From contig JAOZOU010000007.1 in the NCBI GenBank assembly GCA_029933125.1, forward strand, positions 62,001 to 126,000: a stretch of 64,000 nt of DNA. The letters run 5' to 3'. Every line of letters starts with the position of its first letter. Position 1 is the stretch's first letter. This document shows, piece after piece, positions 32,108-43,010 of the stretch. A program made the translations under genes and the position numbers. Below the pieces are notes generated by a model, which was given only the letters and a program-made list of their open reading frames with translations, did not search any database and was not told the origin of the DNA. The DNA comes from a bacterium (GTDB lineage: Bacteria; Arandabacterota; Arandabacteria; Arandabacterales; Arandabacteraceae).

Positions 32108-35100
32108 GAGTACGAGTATTTTCCTCGTTCGGGTGAAGTCACCAGCCCTTAGGCTATAGAAATATACGCCTGGTGCGACGCGCTGTCCGTCGTCACCGGT
32201 TCCATTCCATGTGACGGTGTAAACGCCAGGCTGCTTTCTGCCCCTATCGAGCGTCGCCACTTTTCTTCCTTGGACATCATAGACATTGAGGTTGACATCA
32301 CTCGCGCGTGCTATCTTATAGGTAATGTGAGTCACCGCGACAACAGGATTGGGGTAGTTTTGAGAAAGGCCCCACGCATAAGTTTCTTCCCTCATACCGG
32401 CAGTACCACCTCCACCACTGCCATTTGAAGGTAATCCGAAAAGATCCTCGAGAACGAACATTATGAGATCTACTCTACCCGAGTAGGTGCCGGCATCAAA
32501 GTCAGGAGCAGGCGGCAGGGTAGAACCCGTGCAATAGGATTCTTCATGGACAATACTTGCGCAAAGGTCAAAGTTTAGAAAGACGCACTGTCCAGCATTA
32601 TGGGATTCTGTATAGATAGCCATCTGCGAGCCTTCAAACCCAGCGCGAGGATTGAGGATATTGAGCAAAGGCTGCGCCACGTAGCCTGCCGGTGGGAGAG
32701 AATCCACAGTCACGTAGCTCATATCCTTAAGATATGGGCATTCGCGGTAGATGATCATAGAATCAACTGCCGCACTTACAGCAACGGGCGTCCCGAAGAC
32801 CGAGATGGCGTCAACTGCTTCGAGGTAGAAATAGGGCTTACTGAAAGCACCTTCAGCTTCATCCAGATAGTTGCACCCGAGTATTCCATGGAGGAATTCA
32901 CCACTGAGGGAGTCCTCACCCACCACAGCCATGTCATATGCGATGCGATCCCCGCAGATGATGGCTTTACCGCCTGCTGCAAGATACTCACGGAGAGCAC
33001 GTTGGGACTCAGCACGGAAGAGATAATTGGAAAAGTAGGGACCCGTAAACCATACGACAGCGTCGTAGTAGTCAAAGGCAGTTGGATTTATTCTGATATT
33101 GCTCCCCGCCCCACCTATGTCGAACTTATCGTAGCAGTAACCAGCGTCTTTTAGCACCTGCTCGTAGATATTTTCAAGATACCGTGAGCGATAGCCCTGA
33201 GCAAGACACTCAGCATAGTCATAGTTCTTCCTTCCATAGCCATCAACAAGCAGGATCTTGGGGCCTTCATAGGATTCTGGATAGATGGGGAAGATAGCGA
33301 ATTCCAAGTAGTCATCCACCCTGCCCGTGTGATCAGGATCTGTTGGATCAGCCCGACGAGGGAAGTAAGCCTCATTACCAGCACCATCAGTTGCCTTGAC
33401 GTAATACCATACGGTGCCTCCCCTGATCCATCTATCAAGCCCGAAGTCAGTTGGGCAAAATGTTCCATAATAATCTCCACCCATCTCAGGGTGGTATGGA
33501 TCCGACGGATATTGCATCTGCATGTCAACTGACACCCACGATGCTCCCTCATCTACGCTTCCATATAGCCTCACACTCGCAACTCCATCTCGATCAATCA
33601 CATAGATATAGAGCTGGTCTAATATAGGAAGCGTCACGTCATCGTATGGTGGTCCCGAGTAACGAGCGACGGTATCCGGATCGTTGGCGTCAAAGAAGGA
33701 ATTGTAGGCGCAAAGGCTATCATGGAAGGTATCGTGGAACATATCGATTGAGCGCATTGAGAAGACAGTTGCGTTCTTATCAAAAAAGCCAATGGAGACA
33801 TTATCAATTTGATAATCAGTCCCCTTATGCTTGCCTCGGCAGGCATCGCCTGGTCTCGAGACATCAGCGATGTCCCAGGCAAATTGCATCGAGTCAGGTG
33901 GTGTGTCGTAAAAGGAGGAAACACCCTCATTGAGATCAAACATCCAGAAGTAGCATCCACCGTCGCATATCCAGAAGGGATACTCGTACCACGGACACCA
34001 TCTCCCATAAGAACTGTCATAGAAGCGAACGCGATATGCCGTGTAGTCGCAGGTATAGTCAAGGGAGCAACGGAAATCGTCCCATTGGACAACGCACCCG
34101 CTGTTTTGCATTGGGATAGATGGAGTCATGAGCCTGTAGAACCAACCATTCCGCCAAGCCGCTCCACCAGGATATCCTCCCTCAGGTCTTGCTCTGAAGG
34201 CAATTGAGGAGTCAAGCATGCAGGTGACACGATCTCCCCCGTCTCCACCCTCGTATGGTGGATCGGCATCATGAACCATGTGCCACTGATCAATCACACC
34301 AGGTGGATCAACAAGGTGCCAGTAGCTGGTATCAAGTGTACCGGATTCGAAATCTTCCGTGTATCTTTGACTGTCGCCCCAGACCCAGACGTTGTCGATG
34401 AAGGCAGCTCCATCGGTATCCCCCCGTCCGTCAGCGTCGCTCCAGGCTGCGTCGGAGACAAAGCGCCAGCGGAAGCGTGGGGCGGACGTTATCTGGAGGG
34501 TGTCAGGTGTGATCACACGGTAGAATGCAGGGAGATCTGGATCGAACCGCTTCTGCCAGTCGCAATTTGTAAGGTTGTCGATGTCGGTGTTACCCCAGTA
34601 GTCGGGATTTCCTCCACTGCCAAGCCCACATTCTGGACCAGGATTGTTGCTTGTTGCATTGAACGCTGCAAGAGTTACCCAGGATGAGCCATTCCAGACG
34701 TCAACATAGAAGTAGTCATACTTGCATTCGACATCGTAGCGTGGATCGAAAAGAAGCGTGCAGCCATTGGCCACAGTGAAGGATTCAGGCAGGCGAAGCT
34801 CGACATGGCAATTCCAGTTGTTGCCATAGCCTGGGGTATGACCAGTCCACGTTCCACATTCCACAGGATAGCCATCAATCCACAGTGAGTCCGATCCACA
34901 CCAGAGGGCATAGTTACCGCAATATGGTCGCTGGTCAGTCCGATAAGTATCGACATGCCAGAAGTTGATACCTGTCTCGGAAGGTTGGGCGCGCACATCG
35001 ATGTGGCGGAAGCACTTTGTATCCCAAGGAGGAAGTGTCCCGCAGGAGTCACCATTCTCAAAGCACCATGTCTCAAGAGGACCCGGTCCACCTGTTACCT

Positions 35101-35350
35101 CTCCCCCATGCCCCATGTAGGGGTCGCCCGGGCACGCAGTCGAGTCAGCATGAATCCTTAGCCAGGTCGTGTCTCCCGCAACCGAATAGACAAGTGGAGC
35201 AAAGGGCAACGTCTGGGTGGGGAAGGGTGCACCGAGAGGTATGGTGGGTGGGCGCAGGTCAGATACACACTCAGTTGTTGCAAAGGCAGACGATGTGAGA
35301 GTAAGTGCTAAGCCAAAGACGACGAGGTGATGGAGGACAGTCAGTCTCAT
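32096..35350 (-). CDS. Large secreted protein with C-terminal FlgD/T9SS-like sorting domain
   Basis: Signal peptide MRLTVLHHLVVFGLALTLTSSAFA; C-terminus NYPNPVVAVTHITYKIARASDVNLNVYDVQGRKVATLDRGRKQPGVYTVTWNGTGDDGQRVAPGVYFYSLRAGDFTRTRKILVLLSE. Confidence 0.85.
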   Translation of the reverse strand: MRLTVLHHLVVFGLALTLTSSAFATTECVSDLRPPTIPLGAPFPTQTLPFAPLVYSVAGDTTWLRIHADSTACPGDPYMGHGGEVTGGPGPLETWCFENGDSCGTLPPWDTKCFRHIDVRAQPSETGINFWHVDTYRTDQRPYCGNYALWCGSDSLWIDGYPVECGTWTGHTPGYGNNWNCHVELRLPESFTVANGCTLLFDPRYDVECKYDYFYVDVWNGSSWVTLAAFNATSNNPGPECGLGSGGNPDYWGNTDIDNLTNCDWQKRFDPDLPAFYRVITPDTLQITSAPRFRWRFVSDAAWSDADGRGDTDGAAFIDNVWVWGDSQRYTEDFESGTLDTSYWHLVDPPGVIDQWHMVHDADPPYEGGDGGDRVTCMLDSSIAFRARPEGGYPGGAAWRNGWFYRLMTPSIPMQNSGCVVQWDDFRCSLDYTCDYTAYRVRFYDSSYGRWCPWYEYPFWICDGGCYFWMFDLNEGVSSFYDTPPDSMQFAWDIADVSRPGDACRGKHKGTDYQIDNVSIGFFDKNATVFSMRSIDMFHDTFHDSLCAYNSFFDANDPDTVARYSGPPYDDVTLPILDQLYIYVIDRDGVASVRLYGSVDEGASWVSVDMQMQYPSDPYHPEMGGDYYGTFCPTDFGLDRWIRGGTVWYYVKATDGAGNEAYFPRRADPTDPDHTGRVDDYLEFAIFPIYPESYEGPKILLVDGYGRKNYDYAECLAQGYRSRYLENIYEQVLKDAGYCYDKFDIGGAGSNIRINPTAFDYYDAVVWFTGPYFSNYLFRAESQRALREYLAAGGKAIICGDRIAYDMAVVGEDSLSGEFLHGILGCNYLDEAEGAFSKPYFYLEAVDAISVFGTPVAVSAAVDSMIIYRECPYLKDMSYVTVDSLPPAGYVAQPLLNILNPRAGFEGSQMAIYTESHNAGQCVFLNFDLCASIVHEESYCTGSTLPPAPDFDAGTYSGRVDLIMFVLEDLFGLPSNGSGGGGTAGMREETYAWGLSQNYPNPVVAVTHITYKIARASDVNLNVYDVQGRKVATLDRGRKQPGVYTVTWNGTGDDGQRVAPGVYFYSLRAGDFTRTRKILVLLSE

Positions 35351-35456
35351 CTCTGCCTCCTTTCGGTGAGAAAGGTGGGTTCAGATATTGCCGCTCGTCT
35401 TGTGTATTATACCACAACCCGGTCGAGGTGTGAACCTGCGAAATCGGGGGTCATCG

Positions 35457-35505
35457 GGGGTGGGAGCCAAAAACGCGCGTTTTGCAGCTTCTTGGCTCCG
35501 AGTCC
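35457..35505. repeat. Diverged palindromic repeat variant (GGGGTGGGAGCCAAAAA...TTGGCTCCGAGTCC)
   Basis: Imperfect inverted repeat resembling the GGGGTCGGAGCTAAAAA family. Confidence 0.55.
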
Positions 35506-35515
35506 ACTGGCTACG

Positions 35516-35662
35516 GAGGATAAAGGAGTTGCTGATCCAAACAGCGACGGAGACGCCGGCAGGACCGGTAGTCAATCCCACCGCTTTCACAGAAGGTGTC
35601 AGGGAAGACAGATAGAGGGCAGTTCAATTGATTTCAACTCCGGATTTCGGTTAGGCTGGTAT
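35516..35662. repeat. Left ~147-bp direct repeat flanking the defence-like island
   Basis: gaggataaaggagttgctgatccaaacagcgacggagacgccggcaggaccggtagtcaatcccaccgctttcacagaagg... matches 48101-48247. Confidence 0.85.
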
Positions 35663-36051
35663 CGAGTCAAAACTGCGCGCTTATTCAGGGCATCGCCGGG
35701 AGTCGAAGACCCTATCCAGATGGAGTCGAACCATAAACTTACAGATAGAAGTGTCTCGTAGTTGAGCAAGGGACGTGCGATCTTGCAGTGCTTAACTTTG
35801 CTTCCGCGCGTCGTGTTGCCGGTGGATTTCCGAGTTGCGCGAGAGCGCAAGGGGAGGGCTTGGCAACGGCTGATGGCTCATGGCATCAACGCATGGCTGG
35901 CCTTTTCGCAAGGTGCAACAAGGAATCGGCAACGGGCATAGTGTTGAATTTACCCCTACGGCTGGTATGATGTGTACTGGTAAGGAGATCGTAGGAAACT
36001 GCGGGGCCAAACAGTCACAAGTGAACACCGGCGCAGGATAGAACCTCGGAC

Positions 36052-36777
36052 ATGTGCAACCAAGGTAGGCAAGCGATGACGACAATCTGCTTGGATCCGA
36101 AAATACCCCTGGGAAGGATCAAGCCCACCGATGTTAAGGCTGCCGTCGACGCATTCAACTCGAGATACGGAGAGATGGAACAGGTGCTGTGGCGGCTTTC
36201 AAGAGCTGCAGTTGACGCTCTTCTTGCCGGGAAGGATTCCCAGGCAATCGAGAAATTGGTCTGGACAGTCAGGAGTTGGTGGGGAGTGCAGGGAGTTCGG
36301 AAAGAGACCAAAGTCAAGGCTGCAGCCACGCTTCTCGAGTTTGACTGGACCGAAAGCATGTTTGAAGCAAGCCTTGATCTTGAGTTCGATAGCAAGAATT
36401 TCGCTGTTCGGCGAGTTGCCGAGTTTGTGGAAGGTATGAGGAGACGAGGGGTAGCTCGTCGCGAATGGTCGCTCGCTTCCAAGGTTCTTCACTGGCTCAT
36501 GCCATGGCGAGTCCCGGCGTATGATGGTTTCGTTAGAGGTACGCTTGGAGTCCCCTCGGGTATTGATAATGGGCTTGCGTATTCGTTTGTCGTAACGCTT
36601 GAATACGGTCTAGCTCATGAGATTCTGCAACAGGGCGAGGAATGGTTTGGCGATATTGAGCCCCGATCACCTTTTCGGGCTTTGGATAAGTATCTCTGGT
36701 GGCATGGCGGTGGCAGTGCTGACCGTGCCGTGGTGGTGAAGAATCCCTGGCGCGTCCTCGACCCGCTCAACACCTGA
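36052..36777 (+). CDS. Uncharacterised 241-aa protein, first gene of the island
   Basis: Good ORF; homologous to a truncated ORF at 54103-54501 (RSWWGVQGVRKETK shared); C-terminal half has KVLHWLMPWRVPAYDGFVRGTLGVP. Confidence 0.75.
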   Translation: MCNQGRQAMTTICLDPKIPLGRIKPTDVKAAVDAFNSRYGEMEQVLWRLSRAAVDALLAGKDSQAIEKLVWTVRSWWGVQGVRKETKVKAAATLLEFDWTESMFEASLDLEFDSKNFAVRRVAEFVEGMRRRGVARREWSLASKVLHWLMPWRVPAYDGFVRGTLGVPSGIDNGLAYSFVVTLEYGLAHEILQQGEEWFGDIEPRSPFRALDKYLWWHGGGSADRAVVVKNPWRVLDPLNT

Positions 36778-36818
36778 TAGCAGTTAGGCATAGCAGACAC
36801 GGGGGAAAGGGGGCACGA

Positions 36819-37754
36819 ATGAACCGAGAAAAGAGGCTATTGAGAGACATTGCCCGCGAGGTAAGCCGGGGGCTTCGGAGCCGGAGGATTGGACAGCCGT
36901 TGAAACTGAGGAAGAAGCCATCAATCACGGAAACAGACACGGACGGCTTTTGTGCAACTCTTGGTCTCATCCAGGGCAAGTCATGCGATCTGGAGATATG
37001 GCTCGACCGCTATCCCGGGCTCGATAGGTCAATTTTCTACTACGGATTCGACTCCGAGAAAGAGGGTCCTATCCGCTCGCTTGCTCGGGCTGCCTCGAGG
37101 GAGCTGGGTCCTCACGGGAAGCTATGTGATAGGGACTATAAGCTGCATGAAGGGAGGTACCGGCTTCGTGCACCTATGAGAAGGGATCGGTTTGGACGCC
37201 CTTTCCTTGAGTGCTATCCTAACAAGAAGGCGTTTTTCTATGGTATATACGACGACGCAGAGGTGCCACCTGAAGGCAAAGACAGAGATCGGCTAGTAGA
37301 GCGCATCGTGGGATTCTTCGAGAGCGTGCTAACATCTCTGCCTGAATTCAGTGCGCCTGAACTCAACCATGATGTCTATCCTAAGATAGAGAATCGGAAA
37401 GTTGTGGCTTCTCATCTACGGAGGGAGAGAAGTGGGTATCTCGCCACCCGTCGGAAGCAGGCGGATGGGTACACGTGTCAGATCTGTGGCTTTCATTTTG
37501 AGGATGTCTATGGTGAGCTTGGGCGCGACTTTGCTGAAGCGCACCATATTGTTCCACTTGCAAAGTACGACGAGGTGCGGCGCACAACTGTTGATGATCT
37601 TATTACGGTCTGCTCCAACTGCCATCGGATGCTGTATCGAATGAATGGAACGCGAAAGGACCCACTCATATTGAAGCAGAGGGTTCGCAAGTTTGTCAGA
37701 GCAGCTCGTCGCAAGGGGCATACCTCATCTAGGAAGAGGAAACCGAGAAGGTAG
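36819..37754 (+). CDS. HNH endonuclease with uncharacterised N-terminal domain
   Basis: YTCQICGFHFEDVYGELGRDFAEAHHIVPLAKYDEVRRTTVDDLITVCSNCHRMLYR. Confidence 0.88.
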   Translation: MNREKRLLRDIAREVSRGLRSRRIGQPLKLRKKPSITETDTDGFCATLGLIQGKSCDLEIWLDRYPGLDRSIFYYGFDSEKEGPIRSLARAASRELGPHGKLCDRDYKLHEGRYRLRAPMRRDRFGRPFLECYPNKKAFFYGIYDDAEVPPEGKDRDRLVERIVGFFESVLTSLPEFSAPELNHDVYPKIENRKVVASHLRRERSGYLATRRKQADGYTCQICGFHFEDVYGELGRDFAEAHHIVPLAKYDEVRRTTVDDLITVCSNCHRMLYRMNGTRKDPLILKQRVRKFVRAARRKGHTSSRKRKPRR

Positions 37755-38039
37755 AGCCCCACGACGTCTGGAGTATCTTCCCTTGAGCAGTCGTTCAAGG
37801 ACATTTGCGTTGCGGACGGCTCAACCACCAGACCAAAGCCCCAGGTGGCTTGCATCCTCAGGTGATCCCCCGAGCGATTCATTCTTTCTTGAGAATAGGT
37901 GAGTATCCATGTAAAATGGTGATCGCGGGACGGTGTATGGCCAGAATTGGTTCAGGGCTGGGCTGAGTCGTTTAGGTTCGACGCAATGCAAGCAAGGGCG
38001 AGAATACTTTCAGCGCGATGAAGCAAGGGAGATCTATAC

Positions 38040-41000
38040 GTGCAGGATGCCGATCTCCAAGGGATCAAGCAGTTACTTAGTGAGTACGACTCGGTTGAGA
38101 AGGGTTGTAGTTTCTTTCGACAGCTGGGTTATGAGGTTTTGGATCCGCCTGTTTCCTTCTCGCTTGAGGATCTCCCTCAAGGTGCGACTGAGTCGATCCG
38201 TGATGTCTATGAGCTTGTGAATGTCGGTCGGCCATCACCCTTCCGCGTCTTCCATGTCCAGCTGGAGGATGGAGCGATCCGCCGAACACCCATCCGGAGA
38301 TTCCTCGAGGCGTTCTATCGGCATCACCCTCAGGGCGAGAATCTCTTCGTGTTCTCTTCGAAGGACCGTTTTGATGAGCTGGCATTCGTGTCCCCGGTGC
38401 GCATCCCTGATCCCCGAGATAGTGCGAAGGTTCGCCTTTGGCTTCGCTACCTCCAAGTGCAAAGGACTGATCCCTACCGGACTGATCAGGAGGTTCTAAG
38501 TCGGATCCGGGCAGACGGGATACGCGACGCAACTAAGATTTGGGAGCTTCACAGAGAAGCCTTCAGTGTCCAGCGCGTCACGAAGGACTTCTTCAAGGAC
38601 TATAGCAAGATCTTTGGACTTGTAGCCAAACATCTTACCGAGATGCATCCCAAGAAGGGCTCCGAGTGGGCTCGCAGCTACGCTCACCAGCTTCTCAACC
38701 GCATCATGTTCATCTATTTCATTGCACGGAAGGGATGGCTGTTGGGACCGGACGGTGGGCCAGACCGGAACTTTATGCGCAACTTCTGGGAGGCGTATCG
38801 AGAGGCGAAGCTAGCATCAAGGCGAAAGCGCGACACCTTCCACCGCGACTGGCTCTCAGTACTCTTCTTTGAAGCTTTTAACAACAGGTGGCAAAACCGC
38901 GCTGAGTATCGCAAACGCTTTCCTGATTGGCTCATCAAGTCGCTTTCCCAAGCACCTTACCTCAATGGTGGTCTCTACACGGAGAACCGAGAAATCGATG
39001 GCTCCCTTCAGAAATATCTTTCAGATGAGGTGTTTGAATATCTCTTCGAGAAGTGGACCGACAACACTCCCCTCGGACTCTTTGAGCGTTACAACTTCAC
39101 GGTCGTTGAAAGCGGACGCTTCGACGAAGAGGTTGCAGTTGACCCCGAGATGCTCGGAATGGTTTATGAACGTTTGGTTAACATTGCCTTCGAGGTCGGC
39201 CAGGAAGCTGAAGAAACGGACCGCAGGGGTGAGGCTGGTATCTTCTACACCCCGCGCACAGAGATTGATCTCATGTGCCGGCTTTCTCTGGTGGACTGGC
39301 TCAGCAATCAACTCGGTGAGAAACACAAGGATCTTCTGTATCACTGGATTCTTGCTTTCTCAAGTGATGAGAAGGAAGAGGCTGACGAGAGGGTGACAAG
39401 GCAAGGGATGTGGCGCAGACTTAATGACCTTCTCCGCCGTGTCCGGGTGTCTGATCCCGACGTGGGTTCGGGTTCCTTCCTCATTGGCATGATGCTCGTC
39501 CTCGATGACCTGCAGGCACGGTGCAACAATGCTCTTGGTGAAGGTGAGACTCCCTACGAGCGGCGCAAGCGTATCTTGCGAGATCAACTATATGGTGTTG
39601 ATGTCATGGAATGGGCTGTCCGGGTTGCCGAGCTCAGGCTGTGGTTGCAACTTGTTGTGGAAACGGAGCTCCGCCCTGCGGAACGTCGCTTCAAACCACT
39701 TCTGCCCAACCTGAACTTCAAGCTCCGCTATGGCGACAGCCTCCTCCAAACAGTGGGTGATGTTGATATGAGCCCGTTCCGTCGAGCCAAGCTACCCATC
39801 TCGCGTCCCCTCAAAGGGCGTCTCACGAAGCTGCAGGGAAAGAAGCGCCACTTTTTCCAGGGTGAAACCAAGGGGCTCAGCGAGGAAATGCTCCTTAAGG
39901 AAGAGCTTGACCTTTTCCGTGCCATTCTTGATGAAAGAATCCATACGCTGAAGAAAGAGCTGAAGCGGGTGCGCCAGAGGCTTGAGGATATGAAATCACA
40001 GGGAGACATTTCGGAGGAGATATCAGGGTCAGGACGAACAGCGAGGGTGGCTCGCCAGGTAGAGGAGCAGATCGAGAGTTATGAGGAAGAGCTTCAGCGC
40101 TTCGAAGAGACCAGACGGGCTCTCAGGTCAGATCGGCCCCCACCTTTTGTCTGGGACATCGCATTCGTTGAGATTTTTGAGAGTGAGAATCCTGGCTTTG
40201 ACATTGTCATTGGGAACCCCCCTTATGTCCGCCAAGAAAAGATAAGCGACTATCTTGGGCGATTCGACCGGCGGGAATACCTGGAGAGACTTAACGACAG
40301 CCTCAGAGAAATCTACCCCGATTTCATGGGCAGGAGACGCAGGATCAGTGGAAGAGCAGACTACTACATCTATTTCTACCTACATGGTCTCTCGCTTTTG
40401 GCAGACAAAGGCACATTTTGTTTCATAACATCAAACTCATGGCTTGACGTTGATTTTGGCAAGGATCTCCAGGAGTTTCTGCTTTGCCATTGCCACTCAA
40501 AAATGGTGATCGATAACCGGGCCCGCCGGAGCTTTGCCCAGGCAGATGTCAACACTGTGATAGTACTCTTGGGTCAGCCCGATCGGAAACGGCGACTTGG
40601 GCGAAAGGAAATGCAATCCCGCCATGTGCGCTTTGTAGCTTTCAAGGTCCCATTTGAGGAAGCCCTGAGTCCTGTTGTGTACCTGGAGATCGAAGACAAG
40701 AAGGCTTACCGTCACATGGCGAACTTCCGTGTACTCAAGCGTCCTGAGTTCCGCTCGGTGCTCTGGGATCAGTGGTCTCTCTACCGGGAGGGGCTGGCTG
40801 AGCCAGAAGCTTGGACCGAAGAGGAAGAGGGAAAGTACGAAGGCGACAAGTGGGGTGGCAAGTATCTCCGAGCTCCCGACATCTACTTTACCATTCTTGA
40901 GAAAGGCAAGGGTAAACTCGTGCGCCTTGGCGATATCGCCGAGGTGCGTAGAGGATTCACAACAGGTGCTAACGAATTCTTCTATCTCCAACCTGTTGAT

Positions 41001-41930
41001 ATGACAGTCAAGCAGGTTTCCGAAGTGGCAGCCAAGAAGCCTAGGACCCCTGTTCGCGTCAAGAACGGTGCAGGCTGGGAGGGGGAGATTGAAGCGGCAT
41101 GGCTCCGCCCTGTAATCAAGAGCCCACGCGAAATCAAGACCCTGCAGGTACGGCTGGAGGATCTCAGCAACTTGATTTTCATACCACCGGATGGCGTTCG
41201 CAGAGTGATGGACACTTCCTCTCGCAGTGGAGTGCTTCAGTGCCTCAAGAAGCAGTGGCCTAAAGCTGTCGCCTACATCCGCTGGGGCGAACGGCAAGGC
41301 TACCAAAACCGCCCCACTTGCGCAAGTAGACCATGGTGGTGGGATGTAGGGGATCCGCGTATTCCGACGGCGATATGGTTCAAGGCATTCAACGATAGGT
41401 TCTTCGTACCTCATAATGACGTTGCACCATGTAGTGACAGGTTGTACGCCATTCACTGTGCCCAGGGCCCTGATGCTATGGCTGTCTCGGCAGCTATCAA
41501 CTACACGGCGCAGACCATTATCGCTGACGCATGCGGCAGAGTCAACCTTGGCGAAGGCGCGCTGGATAACATGACCTACGAGGCTGCGCGGAACTTGGTG
41601 CTAAACCCACCGGTCATCGATCCTGGCCAGAGGAGGAAGCTGGCGCAATCCTTTAGGGCTCTGGCCTGCTGTCCAGTGCGCAGCATCTTCCAGGAACTTG
41701 GGTTTGATCTTTGCCCGCTTAGTCGCTGCCAAGACCCAGAGCATCCATATGAACATGTCAAGCCCGAGGAGCTCACTCTCGACCAAGTGAAAGCTGCTTC
41801 GCCAGACCGATTCGATCTCGACTCAGTGGTCTTCGACGTGCTCGGGCTCAGTGATGACGAGCGACTTGAGGTCTACAAAGCGGTCGCCCAGCTCGTCAAA
41901 GACCGCCTCGTCAAAGCCAGGAGTGTATGA
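38040..41930 (+). CDS. Eco57I/PglX-like large N6-adenine DNA methyltransferase (possible type IIG enzyme)
   Basis: 1296 aa, GTG start; SAM motif DPDVGSGSFLIG and catalytic GNPPYVRQ. Confidence 0.9.
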   Translation: MQDADLQGIKQLLSEYDSVEKGCSFFRQLGYEVLDPPVSFSLEDLPQGATESIRDVYELVNVGRPSPFRVFHVQLEDGAIRRTPIRRFLEAFYRHHPQGENLFVFSSKDRFDELAFVSPVRIPDPRDSAKVRLWLRYLQVQRTDPYRTDQEVLSRIRADGIRDATKIWELHREAFSVQRVTKDFFKDYSKIFGLVAKHLTEMHPKKGSEWARSYAHQLLNRIMFIYFIARKGWLLGPDGGPDRNFMRNFWEAYREAKLASRRKRDTFHRDWLSVLFFEAFNNRWQNRAEYRKRFPDWLIKSLSQAPYLNGGLYTENREIDGSLQKYLSDEVFEYLFEKWTDNTPLGLFERYNFTVVESGRFDEEVAVDPEMLGMVYERLVNIAFEVGQEAEETDRRGEAGIFYTPRTEIDLMCRLSLVDWLSNQLGEKHKDLLYHWILAFSSDEKEEADERVTRQGMWRRLNDLLRRVRVSDPDVGSGSFLIGMMLVLDDLQARCNNALGEGETPYERRKRILRDQLYGVDVMEWAVRVAELRLWLQLVVETELRPAERRFKPLLPNLNFKLRYGDSLLQTVGDVDMSPFRRAKLPISRPLKGRLTKLQGKKRHFFQGETKGLSEEMLLKEELDLFRAILDERIHTLKKELKRVRQRLEDMKSQGDISEEISGSGRTARVARQVEEQIESYEEELQRFEETRRALRSDRPPPFVWDIAFVEIFESENPGFDIVIGNPPYVRQEKISDYLGRFDRREYLERLNDSLREIYPDFMGRRRRISGRADYYIYFYLHGLSLLADKGTFCFITSNSWLDVDFGKDLQEFLLCHCHSKMVIDNRARRSFAQADVNTVIVLLGQPDRKRRLGRKEMQSRHVRFVAFKVPFEEALSPVVYLEIEDKKAYRHMANFRVLKRPEFRSVLWDQWSLYREGLAEPEAWTEEEEGKYEGDKWGGKYLRAPDIYFTILEKGKGKLVRLGDIAEVRRGFTTGANEFFYLQPVDMTVKQVSEVAAKKPRTPVRVKNGAGWEGEIEAAWLRPVIKSPREIKTLQVRLEDLSNLIFIPPDGVRRVMDTSSRSGVLQCLKKQWPKAVAYIRWGERQGYQNRPTCASRPWWWDVGDPRIPTAIWFKAFNDRFFVPHNDVAPCSDRLYAIHCAQGPDAMAVSAAINYTAQTIIADACGRVNLGEGALDNMTYEAARNLVLNPPVIDPGQRRKLAQSFRALACCPVRSIFQELGFDLCPLSRCQDPEHPYEHVKPEELTLDQVKAASPDRFDLDSVVFDVLGLSDDERLEVYKAVAQLVKDRLVKARSV

Positions 41931-43009
41931 AAGTGTCCAAGTATCAGCTAAAGGAGGTCTCGAAGGCAAAGCTGATCATCTTGGGAAAGTATTTCCCAGC
42001 ATGGGCACGCATTCTTGGATCGCGGAATCCTCTGCTCGGGTATGTAGATTGCTTCGCTGGCGCTGGGAGATACACGGGTGGGGAGGAAGGCTCACCGCTC
42101 ATTATCCTTCGCAAGGCTGTGGAGGTCTGCCGCTCCGAGACTCTTCGGTTGGTAGCCTTCTTTGTCGAGAAAGACGCTAGCTCTGCCGAGAGGCTGCAGT
42201 CCGAGATACAGTCCACTTTTCCAAAGCTTCACAATGTATCTTGGAGAGTCTTTAATGAAGATGCTCATGACTTCATTCCAAAGCTTCTCGAGGCCATGCC
42301 TGAAGCGCTGCCGTCCTTTTTCTTCATCGACCCATACGGTCATCCTCTTAGTATACCGGTTATGAATCAAATCCTTTCGCGGAGGAGGTCAGAGATCCTC
42401 CTCAATCTCATGTGGTACGTTGTTAACATGCACCTTAACAATCCGCAGATGAAGACGGCCATGGACTCGATGTTCGGGCACGGCAATTGGTGCCTGCAAC
42501 CCTTTATGCAAGCCAAGGGCCACATACGTGAAAGTGAATTCGTCGACTATTTTTTATCTCACCTAGAGGCGGAGTATCTACTTAGGTTCAGGATCCGCTT
42601 CAGTCCTGAGGACCGGGTGCGACGTGGAGAACGCCGAACCAAGTACTATCTTATCCATCTATCAAACCACGTCAAAGCCGCACTCCTCATGAAGGAGGTA
42701 ATGTGGCATCTGGGTGATGAGATGGGCACCTTTGATTTCTCTGCTACGCATCAGGCATACCTGTTCCCCAGGACGCCGCAGCTAAATGACCTAATCAAAT
42801 ACCTTCGTCAACACTATGTCGGCAAGGAAATTCGGATCTCATTCGATGGGTTGCGTGAAGAAACCTGGGATCTTCCGTTCCTTGAGAAGCACTACCGGAA
42901 AGCGATAAGAACGTTGGAGATAAATCGAGAATTGTCAGTCCAACGTGTCGAGTCGAAGAGAACAGGTATCAAGGGTAAGGATATTATCATTTTCGGTAGA
43001 AGACGGTAA
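41927..43009 (+). CDS. tcmP: Three-Cys-motif partner protein (TcmP-like), Rossmann methyltransferase-like
   Basis: [20 protein letters not shown] and FFFIDPYG motifs; ATGA overlap with the upstream MTase; next to a DUF5131 gene. Confidence 0.82.
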   Translation: MKVSKYQLKEVSKAKLIILGKYFPAWARILGSRNPLLGYVDCFAGAGRYTGGEEGSPLIILRKAVEVCRSETLRLVAFFVEKDASSAERLQSEIQSTFPKLHNVSWRVFNEDAHDFIPKLLEAMPEALPSFFFIDPYGHPLSIPVMNQILSRRRSEILLNLMWYVVNMHLNNPQMKTAMDSMFGHGNWCLQPFMQAKGHIRESEFVDYFLSHLEAEYLLRFRIRFSPEDRVRRGERRTKYYLIHLSNHVKAALLMKEVMWHLGDEMGTFDFSATHQAYLFPRTPQLNDLIKYLRQHYVGKEIRISFDGLREETWDLPFLEKHYRKAIRTLEINRELSVQRVESKRTGIKGKDIIIFGRRR

Positions 43010-43010
43010 G

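Noticed and set aside
40497-41456. 319-aa minus-strand ORF inside the DNA methyltransferase
   Set aside because: Antisense shadow of a supported gene; no independent evidence.
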